Below, in pieces: positions 18,704 through 27,084 of a stretch of 61,376 nucleotides of DNA. A program made the position numbers and the translations under genes. Below the pieces are notes generated by a model, which was not told the origin of the DNA, made no database searches, and saw nothing but the letters and a program-made list of their open reading frames with translations. Source of the stretch: Methanosarcinales archaeon (GTDB lineage: Archaea; Halobacteriota; Methanosarcinia; Methanosarcinales; Methanoperedenaceae); assembly GCA_905339155.1 (NCBI GenBank), contig CAJPFJ010000008.1:1-61376 (forward strand), given 5' to 3'. Position 1 is the stretch's first letter; the number at the start of each line of letters is the position of its first letter.

Positions 18704-19096
18704 TCACACTTCTTTTAAATAAAACGGATAAACAAGATTGGATCTGTTGTTTGTAATACGCACCCGGTAATCAATACTGATCATAAGTTTCCCTTCGAAA
18801 GCCCGGTCATCTCGTGCCTCCACTTTGATCACTTCGATCCTGGGTTCCCAGTACAGAAGCCCCTCACGGACATTGTTTTCAACCATACCTATCGTTGTGG
18901 CGTTTATCGATGCAAAAACCAGGTCATGGATACCGCATCCGAAATTCGGTCGCATCACACGTTCTCCTTTTGCAGTTCCCAGTATTATCAGAATGGATTC
19001 CCTGATATCTTCTTCGTATCTGGACACTGCGATTTTTCTGTCGTTGTCCGCCCTTACAGGGAATTTCCACCCTACTCCAAGAAAATTTTTATCCAT
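18704..19096 (-). CDS. gp25-like baseplate wedge protein
   Basis: 130 residues of the GPW/gp25 family: ISRYEEDIRESI-like helix (VSRYEEDIRESILIILGT), KGERVMRPNFGCGIHDLVF, VREGLLYWEPRIEVI and a C-terminal beta hairpin. In T4 and in Afp/PVC particles gp25 nucleates sheath polymerisation on the baseplate, and the EPR motif seen here (WEPRIEV) is the conserved core contact. Length is normal. It lies 6 bases downstream of the PAAR gene, matching the conserved eCIS gene order (spike, tip, gp25, baseplate). Confidence 0.92.
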   Translation of the reverse strand: MDKNFLGVGWKFPVRADNDRKIAVSRYEEDIRESILIILGTAKGERVMRPNFGCGIHDLVFASINATTIGMVENNVREGLLYWEPRIEVIKVEARDDRAFEGKLMISIDYRVRITNNRSNLVYPFYLKEV

Positions 19097-19102
19097 AAGT
19101 TT

Positions 19103-19501
19103 TCACCCTATTAGTACCGTACCTACCGCAAGCACAGTGCCTGACGGCAGGTCAGAAGGATCATTGCAGGTCATTGCCGTATCGCCATTTCTTGCTGCCA
19201 TCTTTCCGTTTATCTTCACGGTCTGGCTTCCCAGTTTTATTGTAGCCTTATTTGAAGGCGGGTTCTGGAATGACGTTCCGGGCGGCGTCGCGATATGGGA
19301 GGGCGTATTCGTGGCTGTCGAATCCGCAGTGGCTGCGGACATGCCCATTATTTTTACGTCCTGGCTGAGATTCCCGTCTATAATACCGACAAAAGTATGA
19401 GGCAGCGGAGTAGGCACGGTGCCCGAAGCTGACGGTACCAAAACAATATGAATATCTGTTGCCATAATTTTGTCCCCCTGTTTGGCTGCTATCATTCCCA
19501 T
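19103..19501 (-). CDS. PAAR-type spike tip protein
   Basis: 132 residues. N-terminus AAKQGDKIMATDIHIV; then glycine/proline-rich turns, TIKLGSQTVKINGKMAARNGDTAMTCND (in two stretches) and a short beta C-terminus. This is the layout of PAAR proteins, which cap the spike trimer with a metal-bound cone and pierce the target envelope. It sits one base after the spike gene, as expected. His18 and Cys near residue 110 are possible metal ligands. No toxin extension is present, so cargo is not carried on the tip. Confidence 0.85.
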   Translation of the reverse strand: MGMIAAKQGDKIMATDIHIVLVPSASGTVPTPLPHTFVGIIDGNLSQDVKIMGMSAATADSTATNTPSHIATPPGTSFQNPPSNKATIKLGSQTVKINGKMAARNGDTAMTCNDPSDLPSGTVLAVGTVLIG

Positions 19502-19502
19502 A

Positions 19503-20120
19503 TCAATTAATGTTCACCGTAGCCCCTTTTATAGTCATTTCAGCGCTCGCCTCGATCTTTGCTGAGGTGGAGGATTTGATTTCAATTTCATTAGCATCGA
19601 TACTGATCTTTCCATTTGGCGCCGAAATTTTAATATCCTTATTCGATTTTATGGTGATCATGTCCATACTTGTGTCTATTATTATACTATTATTATTGCT
19701 TTTATCTACTATCTCGATTTTTTCCTTCCCATCAGTATCATCGAATTTGATAATATGACCGCTTCTTGACTTGATAAACCGGAAATTGTTTTTGCCGTCC
19801 GAGTTGGTTTCAGGGGGCTTTTTTCCCTTCTCGTTCCAGAGCGACCCTATTACATATGGTGAATTGATATCGCCATGCGCGAAGGCAACGAGAACTTCAT
19901 CCTTCACCTCAGGAAGGAAAAAACCCCCCTTTTCATTTCCGGACATGAAAGTAGCTATCCTCACCCAGTCAGTCTCATTATCATCGGAAAGAAAGGGTAA
20001 CCACAACTTGACCCTTCCTAGTTTATCTTCATCCTGGTTGTTCGTTACTACACCGAGGGCTACTCCATAAATCTTTCCGACATTATTATCTTCACTTTCA
20101 AGGGCATCAAGGATAGTCAT
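19503..20120 (-). CDS. gpV/gp5-like spike protein
   Basis: 205 residues. An N-terminal OB-fold (GVALGVVTNNQDEDKLGRVKL, WVRIATFMSGNEKGGFFLPEVKDEVLVAF in pieces, GDINSPYVIGSLWN) is followed by SRSGHIIKFDDTDG and then a repetitive beta-helix with short alternating strands (IEIVDKSNNNSIIID, IKISAPNGKISID, AEMTIKGATVNIN). This is the phage baseplate assembly protein V / VgrG-spike architecture without an effector domain. Its ATG overlaps the hub gene's stop by 4 bases (ATGA). The needle forms under the tube and carries the PAAR tip. Confidence 0.92.
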   Translation of the reverse strand: MTILDALESEDNNVGKIYGVALGVVTNNQDEDKLGRVKLWLPFLSDDNETDWVRIATFMSGNEKGGFFLPEVKDEVLVAFAHGDINSPYVIGSLWNEKGKKPPETNSDGKNNFRFIKSRSGHIIKFDDTDGKEKIEIVDKSNNNSIIIDTSMDMITIKSNKDIKISAPNGKISIDANEIEIKSSTSAKIEASAEMTIKGATVNIN

Positions 20121-21214
20121 AAGGCATTCCTCTTGACCGTAAACCGTGTTCTGTACCCGCTCTCATTAATTGTGTGTGTCGCAGCCTTAACGAAATATTT
20201 TCCTGTGAACCGTTTTCCCATTTTATCAAGATAGATAGTGGTTCCAGGTCTAATTTGCGGCAAACCTATGGTTTCCACGTTGCCCTCTATGAAGGTATCG
20301 CTTGCCTGGTTCAATATTGATAAAGCTATGGAATTTGCATGTTCTACTGAATTCACAACGATATTGGTCACGACCCGTTTTCGTAAGCCAGGCTGACTAC
20401 CTGCCACCTGGCTTCCTTTTTTTTTCCCTGATTCCTGATCGCGTTCGCTCCCTGCTGTCGCTATTCCGATAAAAGGCGCGTTCGGATCTGTTGGGTTGTG
20501 CCCCCTCACTTCCACCTCATTCAATAATCCCGTGTTTCTAAGAGTTGGGTTGAAACTGATAATATCCTTCCCCAACTCCATTTTCAAGACTTCTCTTTTA
20601 TCATCTTTTGGTTTAACAAAATACATATTCTTCCTATCTATGTAGAAAACGAAACCAATTTCTTTTGCTCTGGCTTCAAGGAACTTGTAATATGTATCTT
20701 TATTATTTTTTGTGATTTGAGTTTGAAGTTTCGCAGATTCATCGACCTGTGCATCCATCCCTGCCTCGGTGGCGATCGTCCTGGCTACTTCGCTATATGA
20801 CTTATCTTTGAAGGTTCGCTCAGGAGCAGCCTTTTTGATATAATCATAAGCCAGGTCATGCCCCCTGATCGTGATCGTAGTAGTCTCCCCACTAAAAAAA
20901 CTTGACTCAAGGGTGGTAATTGTCCCCATGAACATTGTGGTCATATTACTTCCATATCCCATATTTATATTAATCTTGTTCCCAACACTGAAATCAGGAT
21001 GGTCAAGCCATTTGAAGAGCTGCTTATTCATGTCAAATTCATCATTGACCGTCAACTCAAAACTTGCCCCTTCATCAATTTTTTCATTAACTGTCACATT
21101 AAGAATCGCCTTTGAGATAATTTCCTGCGAACTCTTACCATTGATCTCCACCTTGAACCCTGGATTATAGAAATCTGACATCTGTTTTGATAATTTCTCT
21201 AATACCATTTTCAC
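20117..21214 (-). CDS. gpD/gp27-like hub protein (phage late control D family)
   Basis: 365 residues. VNEKIDEGASFELTVND, DHPDFSVGNKINI, TTITIRGHDLAYDYIKKA, TFKDKSYSEVARTIA and YYKFLEARAKEIGFVFYID are the signature blocks of the late control gene D / VgrG N-terminal hub, which adapts the six-fold tube to the three-fold spike. In Afp8/Pvc8 hub and spike are one polypeptide; here they are two genes overlapping by 4 bases. It also overlaps the LysM tube-protein gene by 4 bases, so hub, spike and LysM protein are made from one tightly coupled message. Confidence 0.9.
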   Translation of the reverse strand: MKMVLEKLSKQMSDFYNPGFKVEINGKSSQEIISKAILNVTVNEKIDEGASFELTVNDEFDMNKQLFKWLDHPDFSVGNKININMGYGSNMTTMFMGTITTLESSFFSGETTTITIRGHDLAYDYIKKAAPERTFKDKSYSEVARTIATEAGMDAQVDESAKLQTQITKNNKDTYYKFLEARAKEIGFVFYIDRKNMYFVKPKDDKREVLKMELGKDIISFNPTLRNTGLLNEVEVRGHNPTDPNAPFIGIATAGSERDQESGKKKGSQVAGSQPGLRKRVVTNIVVNSVEHANSIALSILNQASDTFIEGNVETIGLPQIRPGTTIYLDKMGKRFTGKYFVKAATHTINESGYRTRFTVKRNAL

Positions 21215-21870
21215 TCCTTTCTCGGAATTATGAGCTCCCTGCCAGGTGTGAGCAAACGTGGATTGTCAATCCCATTTTCGTTAGCTATCAGCCTCCAGTC
21301 TCCTGGATTCCCGTATTCTCTTGATGCTATTGTCCAGAGACTGTCGCCCTGGGTTATCGTCCATCTTTTAGTTATGTCAGAGGATTGGGCGGAAATACGT
21401 TTGATCTGTTCCTCTTCATCCGCATATTCTTTCAACGTAATATTTAACGTTGCCCTGACCGGCATTCCTTCAGGAAGGAACATCGTGAATTTCTTTGTTG
21501 CCCTTTCAATTATGCACTGGAAAAGAAAGGTCCCCCAGATAAATAAACAAACAGGAGGAGCGTGGAGATCGGAATCTATATCCATCAAGCCTTTGGGAAC
21601 TTGGCTGAACATGCTTCCGCTATCGCATCCTGTAATTCGATCCGTATAAAGTCTCACATCCATACCTTGCTCATAGGTATCGAAAAAGAGATCCATGGTC
21701 AAAGATCTTGCATTTCCCCTTACGAATTGTAATATCGGGGATGAAAGACCCGGTATATTCACATCGGCAAATTGATTGCTCTTTTCCACATTCAGTTCTT
21801 TTGGGTTGAATAGGAAGGGCACGATATTTTCAGGTTTATCCTTCCTTGTTAAAAAAGCTTTAATTAACAT
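21211..21870 (-). CDS. CIS tube/LysM protein (Afp7/Pvc7-like)
   Basis: 219 residues. The N-terminal domain (FLFNPKELNVEKSNQFADVNIPG in parts, RSLTMDLFFDTYEQG) belongs to the contractile injection system tube protein family. The C-terminus is a LysM domain (ITQGDSLWTIASREYGNPGDW ... LLTPGRELIIP). In Afp/PVC particles this protein joins the tube to the hub inside the baseplate; LysM here is structural rather than for cell-wall binding. It starts directly after the stop codon of the repeat protein upstream, with no gap. Confidence 0.92.
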   Translation of the reverse strand: MLIKAFLTRKDKPENIVPFLFNPKELNVEKSNQFADVNIPGLSSPILQFVRGNARSLTMDLFFDTYEQGMDVRLYTDRITGCDSGSMFSQVPKGLMDIDSDLHAPPVCLFIWGTFLFQCIIERATKKFTMFLPEGMPVRATLNITLKEYADEEEQIKRISAQSSDITKRWTITQGDSLWTIASREYGNPGDWRLIANENGIDNPRLLTPGRELIIPRKE

Positions 21871-23154
21871 CTACATCCCTCTTCTCTCTCTTTCCATCCT
21901 GATACTTCGCTCGATATTCTGGTAAACCTGGTCAGCTATTCGATTAATATCAAAGTTGGGTTTTGCGGTATTCTTCAATAGAATGGATGTGGATTTTTCT
22001 GCCAGGGCATTTTTTGTTTCAATAACCATTTTCTTAATGTCGTCTACTTCCTGATCTATTTCCCTTGTTTTATGAAAAATATAGTTATCATTTTTCATCA
22101 TAAAAGATGTCCCTTTTTTACCAGGAGATGAATTGAGCGAATCCTGGATTGTATATCCGGGGTTTTTTATAAACGGTTTCAAGAAAGTGAAAACGTTTTG
22201 GCTATTATTATCGTATGACTTCATATTTTTCCGGAATTGAATCTGAACCATTTTCGAAATTGTGGCAGTGGGCATCAGACTGGTTAGCATAATATTTTGC
22301 ATATTTGCCTGTTCAAGGTAACTTTTCATCCCCGCCATTTGCGGGTTTGTTATGTGTAAATTGTTATTCCGGATCATATCATTATTGAATAAAACAGCAT
22401 CATTCATTCCGGGATTATTAACGTGAATATAATTCACTTGATTTAATAACCGGTTCACGTTTCCTTGTGATATGCTATAAAATGACTCCGGATACGTTTG
22501 GTTCAAGATATAATTCCTTGAAAAATCTCTCTGAAATAAGATTGCTGGGCATTCACGTCCAAATATTGAACGGACAACCCCCGAACCTTCTTTTCCTGAA
22601 AATGACGGCTTATCTGTATGCTTTTTTCTATCGCTTCCCGCTTCATGCATTCCAGGATTATTAACGTATATATAATTCCTTGAAAAATCCCGCTCAAATA
22701 AGATTGCAGGAGATTCATGTCCTAAAATTGAATGGAATACCTTCGATCCTTGTGTTCCCGAAAATGACGGCTTATCTGAATGTATCTTTGCAATTCCTCC
22801 CTGGTAAATTACATTACCTGACTCCCGGAATATCATATTTGATGAGAATTTCCTGTCCCGGTATCCGGAATGATCAGACAATATATGCGCAGGTTCTTTA
22901 ATTCTCAAGGTATTTTTTATAAACTCCTTTATATTCTGAATACCCATGGAACTCAAAGATGATACAGGCTGATTATGAAACTGGAACTGTAGAAATATAT
23001 TGAGATTATATTTTTGAGGCAAATAATGGTTTGCATTTTTGCGTAAGATCATGACAGGAAACCTGAATCTGCCTCTTTTACCCATCCGGTACTTTTCCAG
23101 GATTTTCCTGAAAAAAATTGTATTCGAATGGGTTAACATCGTTGATTTCGCCAT
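21871..23154 (-). CDS. Repeat-containing unknown protein at the Afp6 position
   Basis: About 427 residues from the ATG at 23154, preferred over a GTG at 23160 because an AAAGGGTG ribosome site precedes it. Basic N-terminus, no signal. Two copies of a unit of about 36 residues occur (DKPSFSG-x-x-GS-x-V ... PAILF-x-RDFSRNYI, about 130-164 and 182-218), plus repeated NYI-x-VNNPGM motifs (about 162-171 and 243-252). The matching DNA is also repeated near 22500-22800. The C-terminus is an Arg/Glu-rich helix. No family recognised. It lies between tube 2 and the LysM protein. No separate tape-measure protein was found in the cluster, so a luminal or length role is possible but unproven. Confidence 0.6.
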   Translation of the reverse strand: MAKSTMLTHSNTIFFRKILEKYRMGKRGRFRFPVMILRKNANHYLPQKYNLNIFLQFQFHNQPVSSLSSMGIQNIKEFIKNTLRIKEPAHILSDHSGYRDRKFSSNMIFRESGNVIYQGGIAKIHSDKPSFSGTQGSKVFHSILGHESPAILFERDFSRNYIYVNNPGMHEAGSDRKKHTDKPSFSGKEGSGVVRSIFGRECPAILFQRDFSRNYILNQTYPESFYSISQGNVNRLLNQVNYIHVNNPGMNDAVLFNNDMIRNNNLHITNPQMAGMKSYLEQANMQNIMLTSLMPTATISKMVQIQFRKNMKSYDNNSQNVFTFLKPFIKNPGYTIQDSLNSSPGKKGTSFMMKNDNYIFHKTREIDQEVDDIKKMVIETKNALAEKSTSILLKNTAKPNFDINRIADQVYQNIERSIRMERERRGM

Positions 23155-23176
23155 TTTCACCCTTTCTTAGTATTTA

Positions 23177-23605
23177 TTACCCGGAATCGTGCACAAGTTC
23201 GATAGTCTCAAATGCTACCGAGTTGCTATCAGCCCTGAATTCCGGGCCTGTCCATTTCACCGGATATGCCCGGAAGAATTCCCATTTCCTTTCTTTTCCT
23301 TCTTCATCCACATACTGCAAGTAGATAGTTACTGTTTTCCTCATATTTTTTACGGTTCCGTTCATCACCTTCTGATACCATTCCCACAGAGAAACATCAT
23401 CAGTGATGCCATGTTTCAGGATCAGGTTCTGGCGTTTTGTTCTCTTTGGCAATATATACACGTAATCGTTAACACCGCCTTCTTCTATGGTTTCGGTTTC
23501 TGTTTCAAAGGCAAGACCCGTCACCTCGGAAAAACCTGCAACTGTAATTCCATTGATTTCTACAAGGAATTTAAAGGACATATAAGGATCACTTACCCGA
23601 TTCAT
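23177..23605 (-). CDS. Inner tube protein 2 (gp19/Afp5-like)
   Basis: 142 residues of the T4-like gp19 tail tube family: DPYMSFKFLVEINGITVAGFSEVTGL (in pieces), NDYVYILPKRTKRQNLILKHGIT, SLWEWYQKVMNGT and WKFFRAYPVKWTGPEFRADSNSVAFETIELVHD (in pieces). Hexameric rings of this protein line the channel through which cargo is held and delivered. It is paralogous to the tube gene at 24165. Two or more tube paralogues per particle are normal in Afp/PVC systems, with this copy likely at the baseplate-proximal end. It lies next to the DUF6760 gene with 2 bases between. Confidence 0.93.
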   Translation of the reverse strand: MNRVSDPYMSFKFLVEINGITVAGFSEVTGLAFETETETIEEGGVNDYVYILPKRTKRQNLILKHGITDDVSLWEWYQKVMNGTVKNMRKTVTIYLQYVDEEGKERKWEFFRAYPVKWTGPEFRADSNSVAFETIELVHDSG

Positions 23606-23607
23606 AG

Positions 23608-23790
23608 CTATACCTCAAGAATGCTCCTTTGTTTTTCCCCGCTCAACTGCTTGTTAATACTGGAAATCTCTTTCACCCAATTTTGCCTGTCCCTGTGTTC
23701 CATGTTCATTATCTCTTCAAAAGACCAGTGGAAGTGATAAGCGATAAAAGCTACCTCCTCGTATATTTTTCCGAGGGGGTAGCTGATCAT
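23608..23790 (-). CDS. DUF6760-like small protein
   Basis: 60 residues: MISYPLGKIYEEVAFIAYHF, then HWSFEEIMNMEHRDRQNWVKEI. The LxEEVAFIAYHFHW...ExxxMxHxxRxxWV pattern is that of a short protein found between tube genes in contractile tails. It resembles GpE-type products that partner the assembly chaperone. Its ATG overlaps the stop of the upstream assembly gene (23787-23790), so the two are made together in fixed ratio, similar to the G/GT arrangement of phages but without a frameshift. Confidence 0.85.
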   Translation of the reverse strand: MISYPLGKIYEEVAFIAYHFHWSFEEIMNMEHRDRQNWVKEISSINKQLSGEKQRSILEV

Positions 23791-24152
23791 TCCCCCTGGG
23801 ATTCTACTTCCACCTCGAAATTATGTTCACATTTGGGACATACGGTCTTTATTCTATTAGATCCATTTTCATTGATCCTTCTATAGAACTCTTGCAGGTA
23901 TGAAAGATCTGATGCAAACAGGTTCTCGATCACCTTTGTGTTGATGGTTTGTAGAGTCCCAAGCTTTGTAATGACCCTTGAGAACAATATGATGGTCAGA
24001 TAAGCCGGATTCGACTGCACCCTCGCCTCTTTCAAAGGTAATATTTCATCAGCTGCTGTAGCAAGCTTCATTATACCTTTTTTCTGGAGATTGCCTTCTT
24101 CATCCACATAGCCCCTTGGTAAGATGAACTCAAATTCTGTCTGGAATGCCAT
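23787..24152 (-). CDS. Tail assembly protein (phage tail assembly chaperone-like)
   Basis: 121 residues. FEFILPRGYVDEEGNLQKKG and MKLATAADEILPL at the N-terminus, a helical middle (AYLTIILFSRVITKLGT, LFASDLSYLQEFYRRIN) and a CPKC-type knuckle near the C-terminus (VCPKCEHNFEVEVE). This is the arrangement of phage tail assembly proteins encoded between two tube genes in eCIS loci. It probably prevents premature tube polymerisation. The coupling to the 60-residue gene supports a two-part chaperone. Confidence in the exact role is moderate. Confidence 0.8.
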   Translation of the reverse strand: MAFQTEFEFILPRGYVDEEGNLQKKGIMKLATAADEILPLKEARVQSNPAYLTIILFSRVITKLGTLQTINTKVIENLFASDLSYLQEFYRRINENGSNRIKTVCPKCEHNFEVEVESQGE

Positions 24153-24164
24153 TTATCTTACCTA

Positions 24165-24599
24165 TTATTGTACCCGCTCGAAATGTTCGTGGACGAGTTC
24201 CAGAGTCTCGATTGCCACCTCGTTCCCTTTGGCGCTGAAATCCGGCGGGTCGTATTTGCTTGGCCATGCCTCATAGACATTCCATTTAGCTGCTGGCTTT
24301 CCTTCTTCGTCCAACAGGGTAATTACGACGAGTTTCCGTTTTTTTATAGCACCTGTTGCTATCACCGCCTTTCTCCAGTTATATAGATCCATGTTGCCTG
24401 TAATCCCCCACTTCAAAGTTATATTTCCATATTTTGTTAGCCCTGAAAGCTTACGAAAATAAGTGGCATCAGGTCCTTCTCTATACTCGACAGGATCAGT
24501 CGTTGTGTCTGCAAAGGTGCATTCACTGAATCCTGCTTTAATGTCACCAGCCAAAATTTCAAATCTAAATTGTCTGTACGGATCGTTTCTATCTGCCAT
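24165..24599 (-). CDS. Inner tube protein 1 (gp19/Afp1-like)
   Basis: 144 residues: DPYRQFRFEILAGDIKAGFSECTF (in parts), VEYREGPDATYFRKLSGLTKYGNITLKWG (in parts), LYNWRKAV, WNVYEAWPSKYDPPDFSAKGNEVAIETLELVHE (in parts). This is the gp19 tube family, with the same fold and length as the paralogue at 23177. The gene follows the sheath gene by about 65 AT-rich bases. It is the likely main tube subunit, because the sheath-tube order is conserved in contractile systems and the leader contains a strong ribosome site (AAAGGAGG) for high expression. Confidence 0.93.
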   Translation of the reverse strand: MADRNDPYRQFRFEILAGDIKAGFSECTFADTTTDPVEYREGPDATYFRKLSGLTKYGNITLKWGITGNMDLYNWRKAVIATGAIKKRKLVVITLLDEEGKPAAKWNVYEAWPSKYDPPDFSAKGNEVAIETLELVHEHFERVQ

Positions 24600-24664
24600 G
24601 TTATCCTCCTTTCTTATATTAATATTTAATATTTTTTTATTTTGTAAATATATTTTTTTCTTGG

Positions 24665-26272
24665 TTATTCTTTACTCGATGAACCGCCAGCCCACTGAGC
24701 TATGCGGAATATAACGAACTCTGCCGGCTTTGCCGGGGCGATCCCGATAATGCAGATCAGCCGTCCATTATCGATATCATCCTGCGTCATGGTTGTCCTG
24801 TCGCACTTGACGAAGAACGCTTCTTCTGGCTTCCCCATGAGAGCTCCGTCTTTCCAGACACTATTAAGGAATTGTCCAATAGTTGCAACAACCCTGCCCC
24901 AGAGCCTTTCGTTGTTGGGTTCAAAGACGACCCATTGGGTGCCTTTTTCTATGGATTTCTCTACATAGATGAATAATCGGCGGACGTTGATGTATTTCCA
25001 GAGGGGATCTATAATACATGTTCGTGCTCCCCAAACCAGGATGCCCCTTCCATTGAAGGATCGAATCACATTGATCCCGCGTGGATTAAGAATTCCCTGG
25101 TCTGCTTTTGAAATATTGAATTCTAAATCATTTGCCCCTTTTACGATCTCATTAGCCGGGGCTTTATGAACTCCGCGTTCTGTATCCGATCGTGCATATA
25201 TTCCCGCAATATGCCCTCCAGGAGGGACTTGTTTCATCCTCTCAGTCAGGGGATCAAGCAGCTTGATCCATGGGTAGTATATCGCTCCGTATTTGGAGGA
25301 TCTTGCAACATTTACGATATTCAACGTACTGATATTGGAATTATTCTCTTTAACATCAATGATTGCAAACCTGTCCTTGAGAAGTTCGCATTGCGTCAGG
25401 ATATCGCCATAGAATGTTTGACGCGCCTCTACATTTGATATCATATGGGCGTCAGGGACATACAGGATTGAAATATCATCCAAATCATTCAAGGCTGTAA
25501 GCCCACGTTTTTCCCCGGCGTCTGCATTTGGATTTCCCAGAAAATCTCCTCTGTCCCATGGTTGGTCTGCTGGCCCATCACTACCTGCTGTTAACAGATT
25601 GAAAAAATTCCCCGTTGTATTAGGTGGCTTTCCTGTTGCTGTGCTATCGCTATCCAGATATACAAAGAAAGAAAGGGTGTCAGATACATTTAAGCGTTTC
25701 AGATAATAATAAGGAGAATCCGGATCGTCCGAAAGATCATCATATTCTTCTATTTTATTTGCACTTTCTATCAAGTCTTTGAATTTCTTTTTATCCTTTT
25801 CGGTATCTCCAGTTATCTGAAATTTCTCCGGAATTGGAACTTTATTCTTACTCCAGTATGCTACGGTCAATTTAAATTTAGTTAAATCATTCGTGGCGTC
25901 TTCAATACGTACTGCCACCCTGTTTCCCCATTCTCCTTCACCGATAGCGTTGATCCTAAAAGGGCCAACAGGCAAACTTGCTTTAACAGCTAATGGATTC
26001 CCGTCCGGATCCAAACGGACTATCCGTCCAATATAGCAACGCTGACCTCCATTATTAAAGAATCCTTCTACTGCATAGGTCAGGTAGGAATCCTTGGTGT
26101 ATCCACCATAGTATCGCATATATTGGGTCAGACTTGTTACAAGCATTGGCTTATATGGACCCCTTTCTGCAAGGCCTAAAAACCCAGCAGTACTCGTACT
26201 AACTCCTTCGATCGGCCTTGCACCGATCTCAAATTCTTCAACATACACTCCTGGTGTTAAATATTCTGGCAT
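24665..26272 (-). CDS. Contractile sheath protein (Afp2/Pvc2-like)
   Basis: 535 residues. N-terminus EYLTPGVYVEEFEIGARPIEGVSTSTAGFLG (in parts); C-terminus FFVKCDRTTMTQDDIDNGRL, IIGIAPAKPAEFVIFRIAQW. These are the conserved ends of contractile tail sheath proteins that interlock neighbouring subunits. The middle has the variable surface domain (about 130-270). Afp and PVC encode three sheath paralogues; here only one full-length gene is present, so the particle has a single-type sheath. It is followed by tube 1 as expected. Confidence 0.95.
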   Translation of the reverse strand: MPEYLTPGVYVEEFEIGARPIEGVSTSTAGFLGLAERGPYKPMLVTSLTQYMRYYGGYTKDSYLTYAVEGFFNNGGQRCYIGRIVRLDPDGNPLAVKASLPVGPFRINAIGEGEWGNRVAVRIEDATNDLTKFKLTVAYWSKNKVPIPEKFQITGDTEKDKKKFKDLIESANKIEEYDDLSDDPDSPYYYLKRLNVSDTLSFFVYLDSDSTATGKPPNTTGNFFNLLTAGSDGPADQPWDRGDFLGNPNADAGEKRGLTALNDLDDISILYVPDAHMISNVEARQTFYGDILTQCELLKDRFAIIDVKENNSNISTLNIVNVARSSKYGAIYYPWIKLLDPLTERMKQVPPGGHIAGIYARSDTERGVHKAPANEIVKGANDLEFNISKADQGILNPRGINVIRSFNGRGILVWGARTCIIDPLWKYINVRRLFIYVEKSIEKGTQWVVFEPNNERLWGRVVATIGQFLNSVWKDGALMGKPEEAFFVKCDRTTMTQDDIDNGRLICIIGIAPAKPAEFVIFRIAQWAGGSSSKE

Positions 26273-26285
26273 ATTTGTTCCTCCA

Positions 26286-27041
26286 TCACATGTCTTTTAT
26301 TTTATTTATTATATCATCCCGGCGACTTTTCGTAAGCAATTCCAAAGTTTTTTGTTTGCTATCTAATGTATTTTGAGCCGTTTTCATTTCATCTTCCTTT
26401 TTCCTGAGATCGGTTCTTGCAGCATCCATTTCTTTCCAACCGGAAATCAAAGCAGACTTCATCTCGGACTCAGTCTTAATCTCAAAATCTGAATTTTTTA
26501 TCAATTCGTTTATAATAAAATACATTATTGAAAAATGACTCTTCTCTTCTTCCAGTTCAATTGACTGTTTTAAATTCTTAAGATTTTTAATATCATCCTC
26601 AAGACCTTTCTGATATATCTTCAGGTCTTCATACTCTTTTTTCTTGGTTTCAAAAGTTGTGCTGGCTTCCTGGTATGTTATCTTAGCATCTTGTAGCCCT
26701 TTTTGTGCGTTACTGACATCAGTTTCTTGTAGGGCTATTGCAGCATTCACATCTCCTATCTTAAGGTCGATCTGGTCTCTTGTAGCTTTTGGAATTGCAG
26801 CATCCACCATTGACTTCTTTTTTTCGCGGTAACTATTGATATCCTTTTTGTCCTTATCGTTATTCGGGTAATTCTTGCTGTAAGCATTAAATACCTGGTT
26901 TACATCACTCAATGTTTTTTCAAGAGCTGATTTATCGGTCTTTAAGATATCACGTTCTTTTGTTTTGGTACCGATTTCAGTATCTGCATCCTGCAATTGT
27001 TTTATTAACTCATTCAATTTAGTTTCAATTTCATCTGGCAT
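26286..27041 (-). CDS. Coiled-coil protein of the eCIS cluster
   Basis: 251 residues, almost entirely predicted coiled coil: runs such as LNELIKQLQDADTEIGTKTK, YEDLKIYQKGLEDDIKNLKN and LRKKEDEMKTAQNTLDSKQK, rich in Lys/Glu/Asp, with one hydrophobic helix (FSIMYFIINELI, about 170). No TM or signal. No family recognised. It sits between the CarboxypepD_reg-like protein and the sheath gene, upstream of all structural genes. A scaffold, assembly or length-ruler role is possible; the coiled coil would span about 20 to 30 nm if extended, which is only a rough thought. Confidence 0.7.
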   Translation of the reverse strand: MPDEIETKLNELIKQLQDADTEIGTKTKERDILKTDKSALEKTLSDVNQVFNAYSKNYPNNDKDKKDINSYREKKKSMVDAAIPKATRDQIDLKIGDVNAAIALQETDVSNAQKGLQDAKITYQEASTTFETKKKEYEDLKIYQKGLEDDIKNLKNLKQSIELEEEKSHFSIMYFIINELIKNSDFEIKTESEMKSALISGWKEMDAARTDLRKKEDEMKTAQNTLDSKQKTLELLTKSRRDDIINKIKDM

Positions 27042-27084
27042 TTTAACCTCCTTTCCTCACTATCGAATTTTCAAACAGGGGCTG

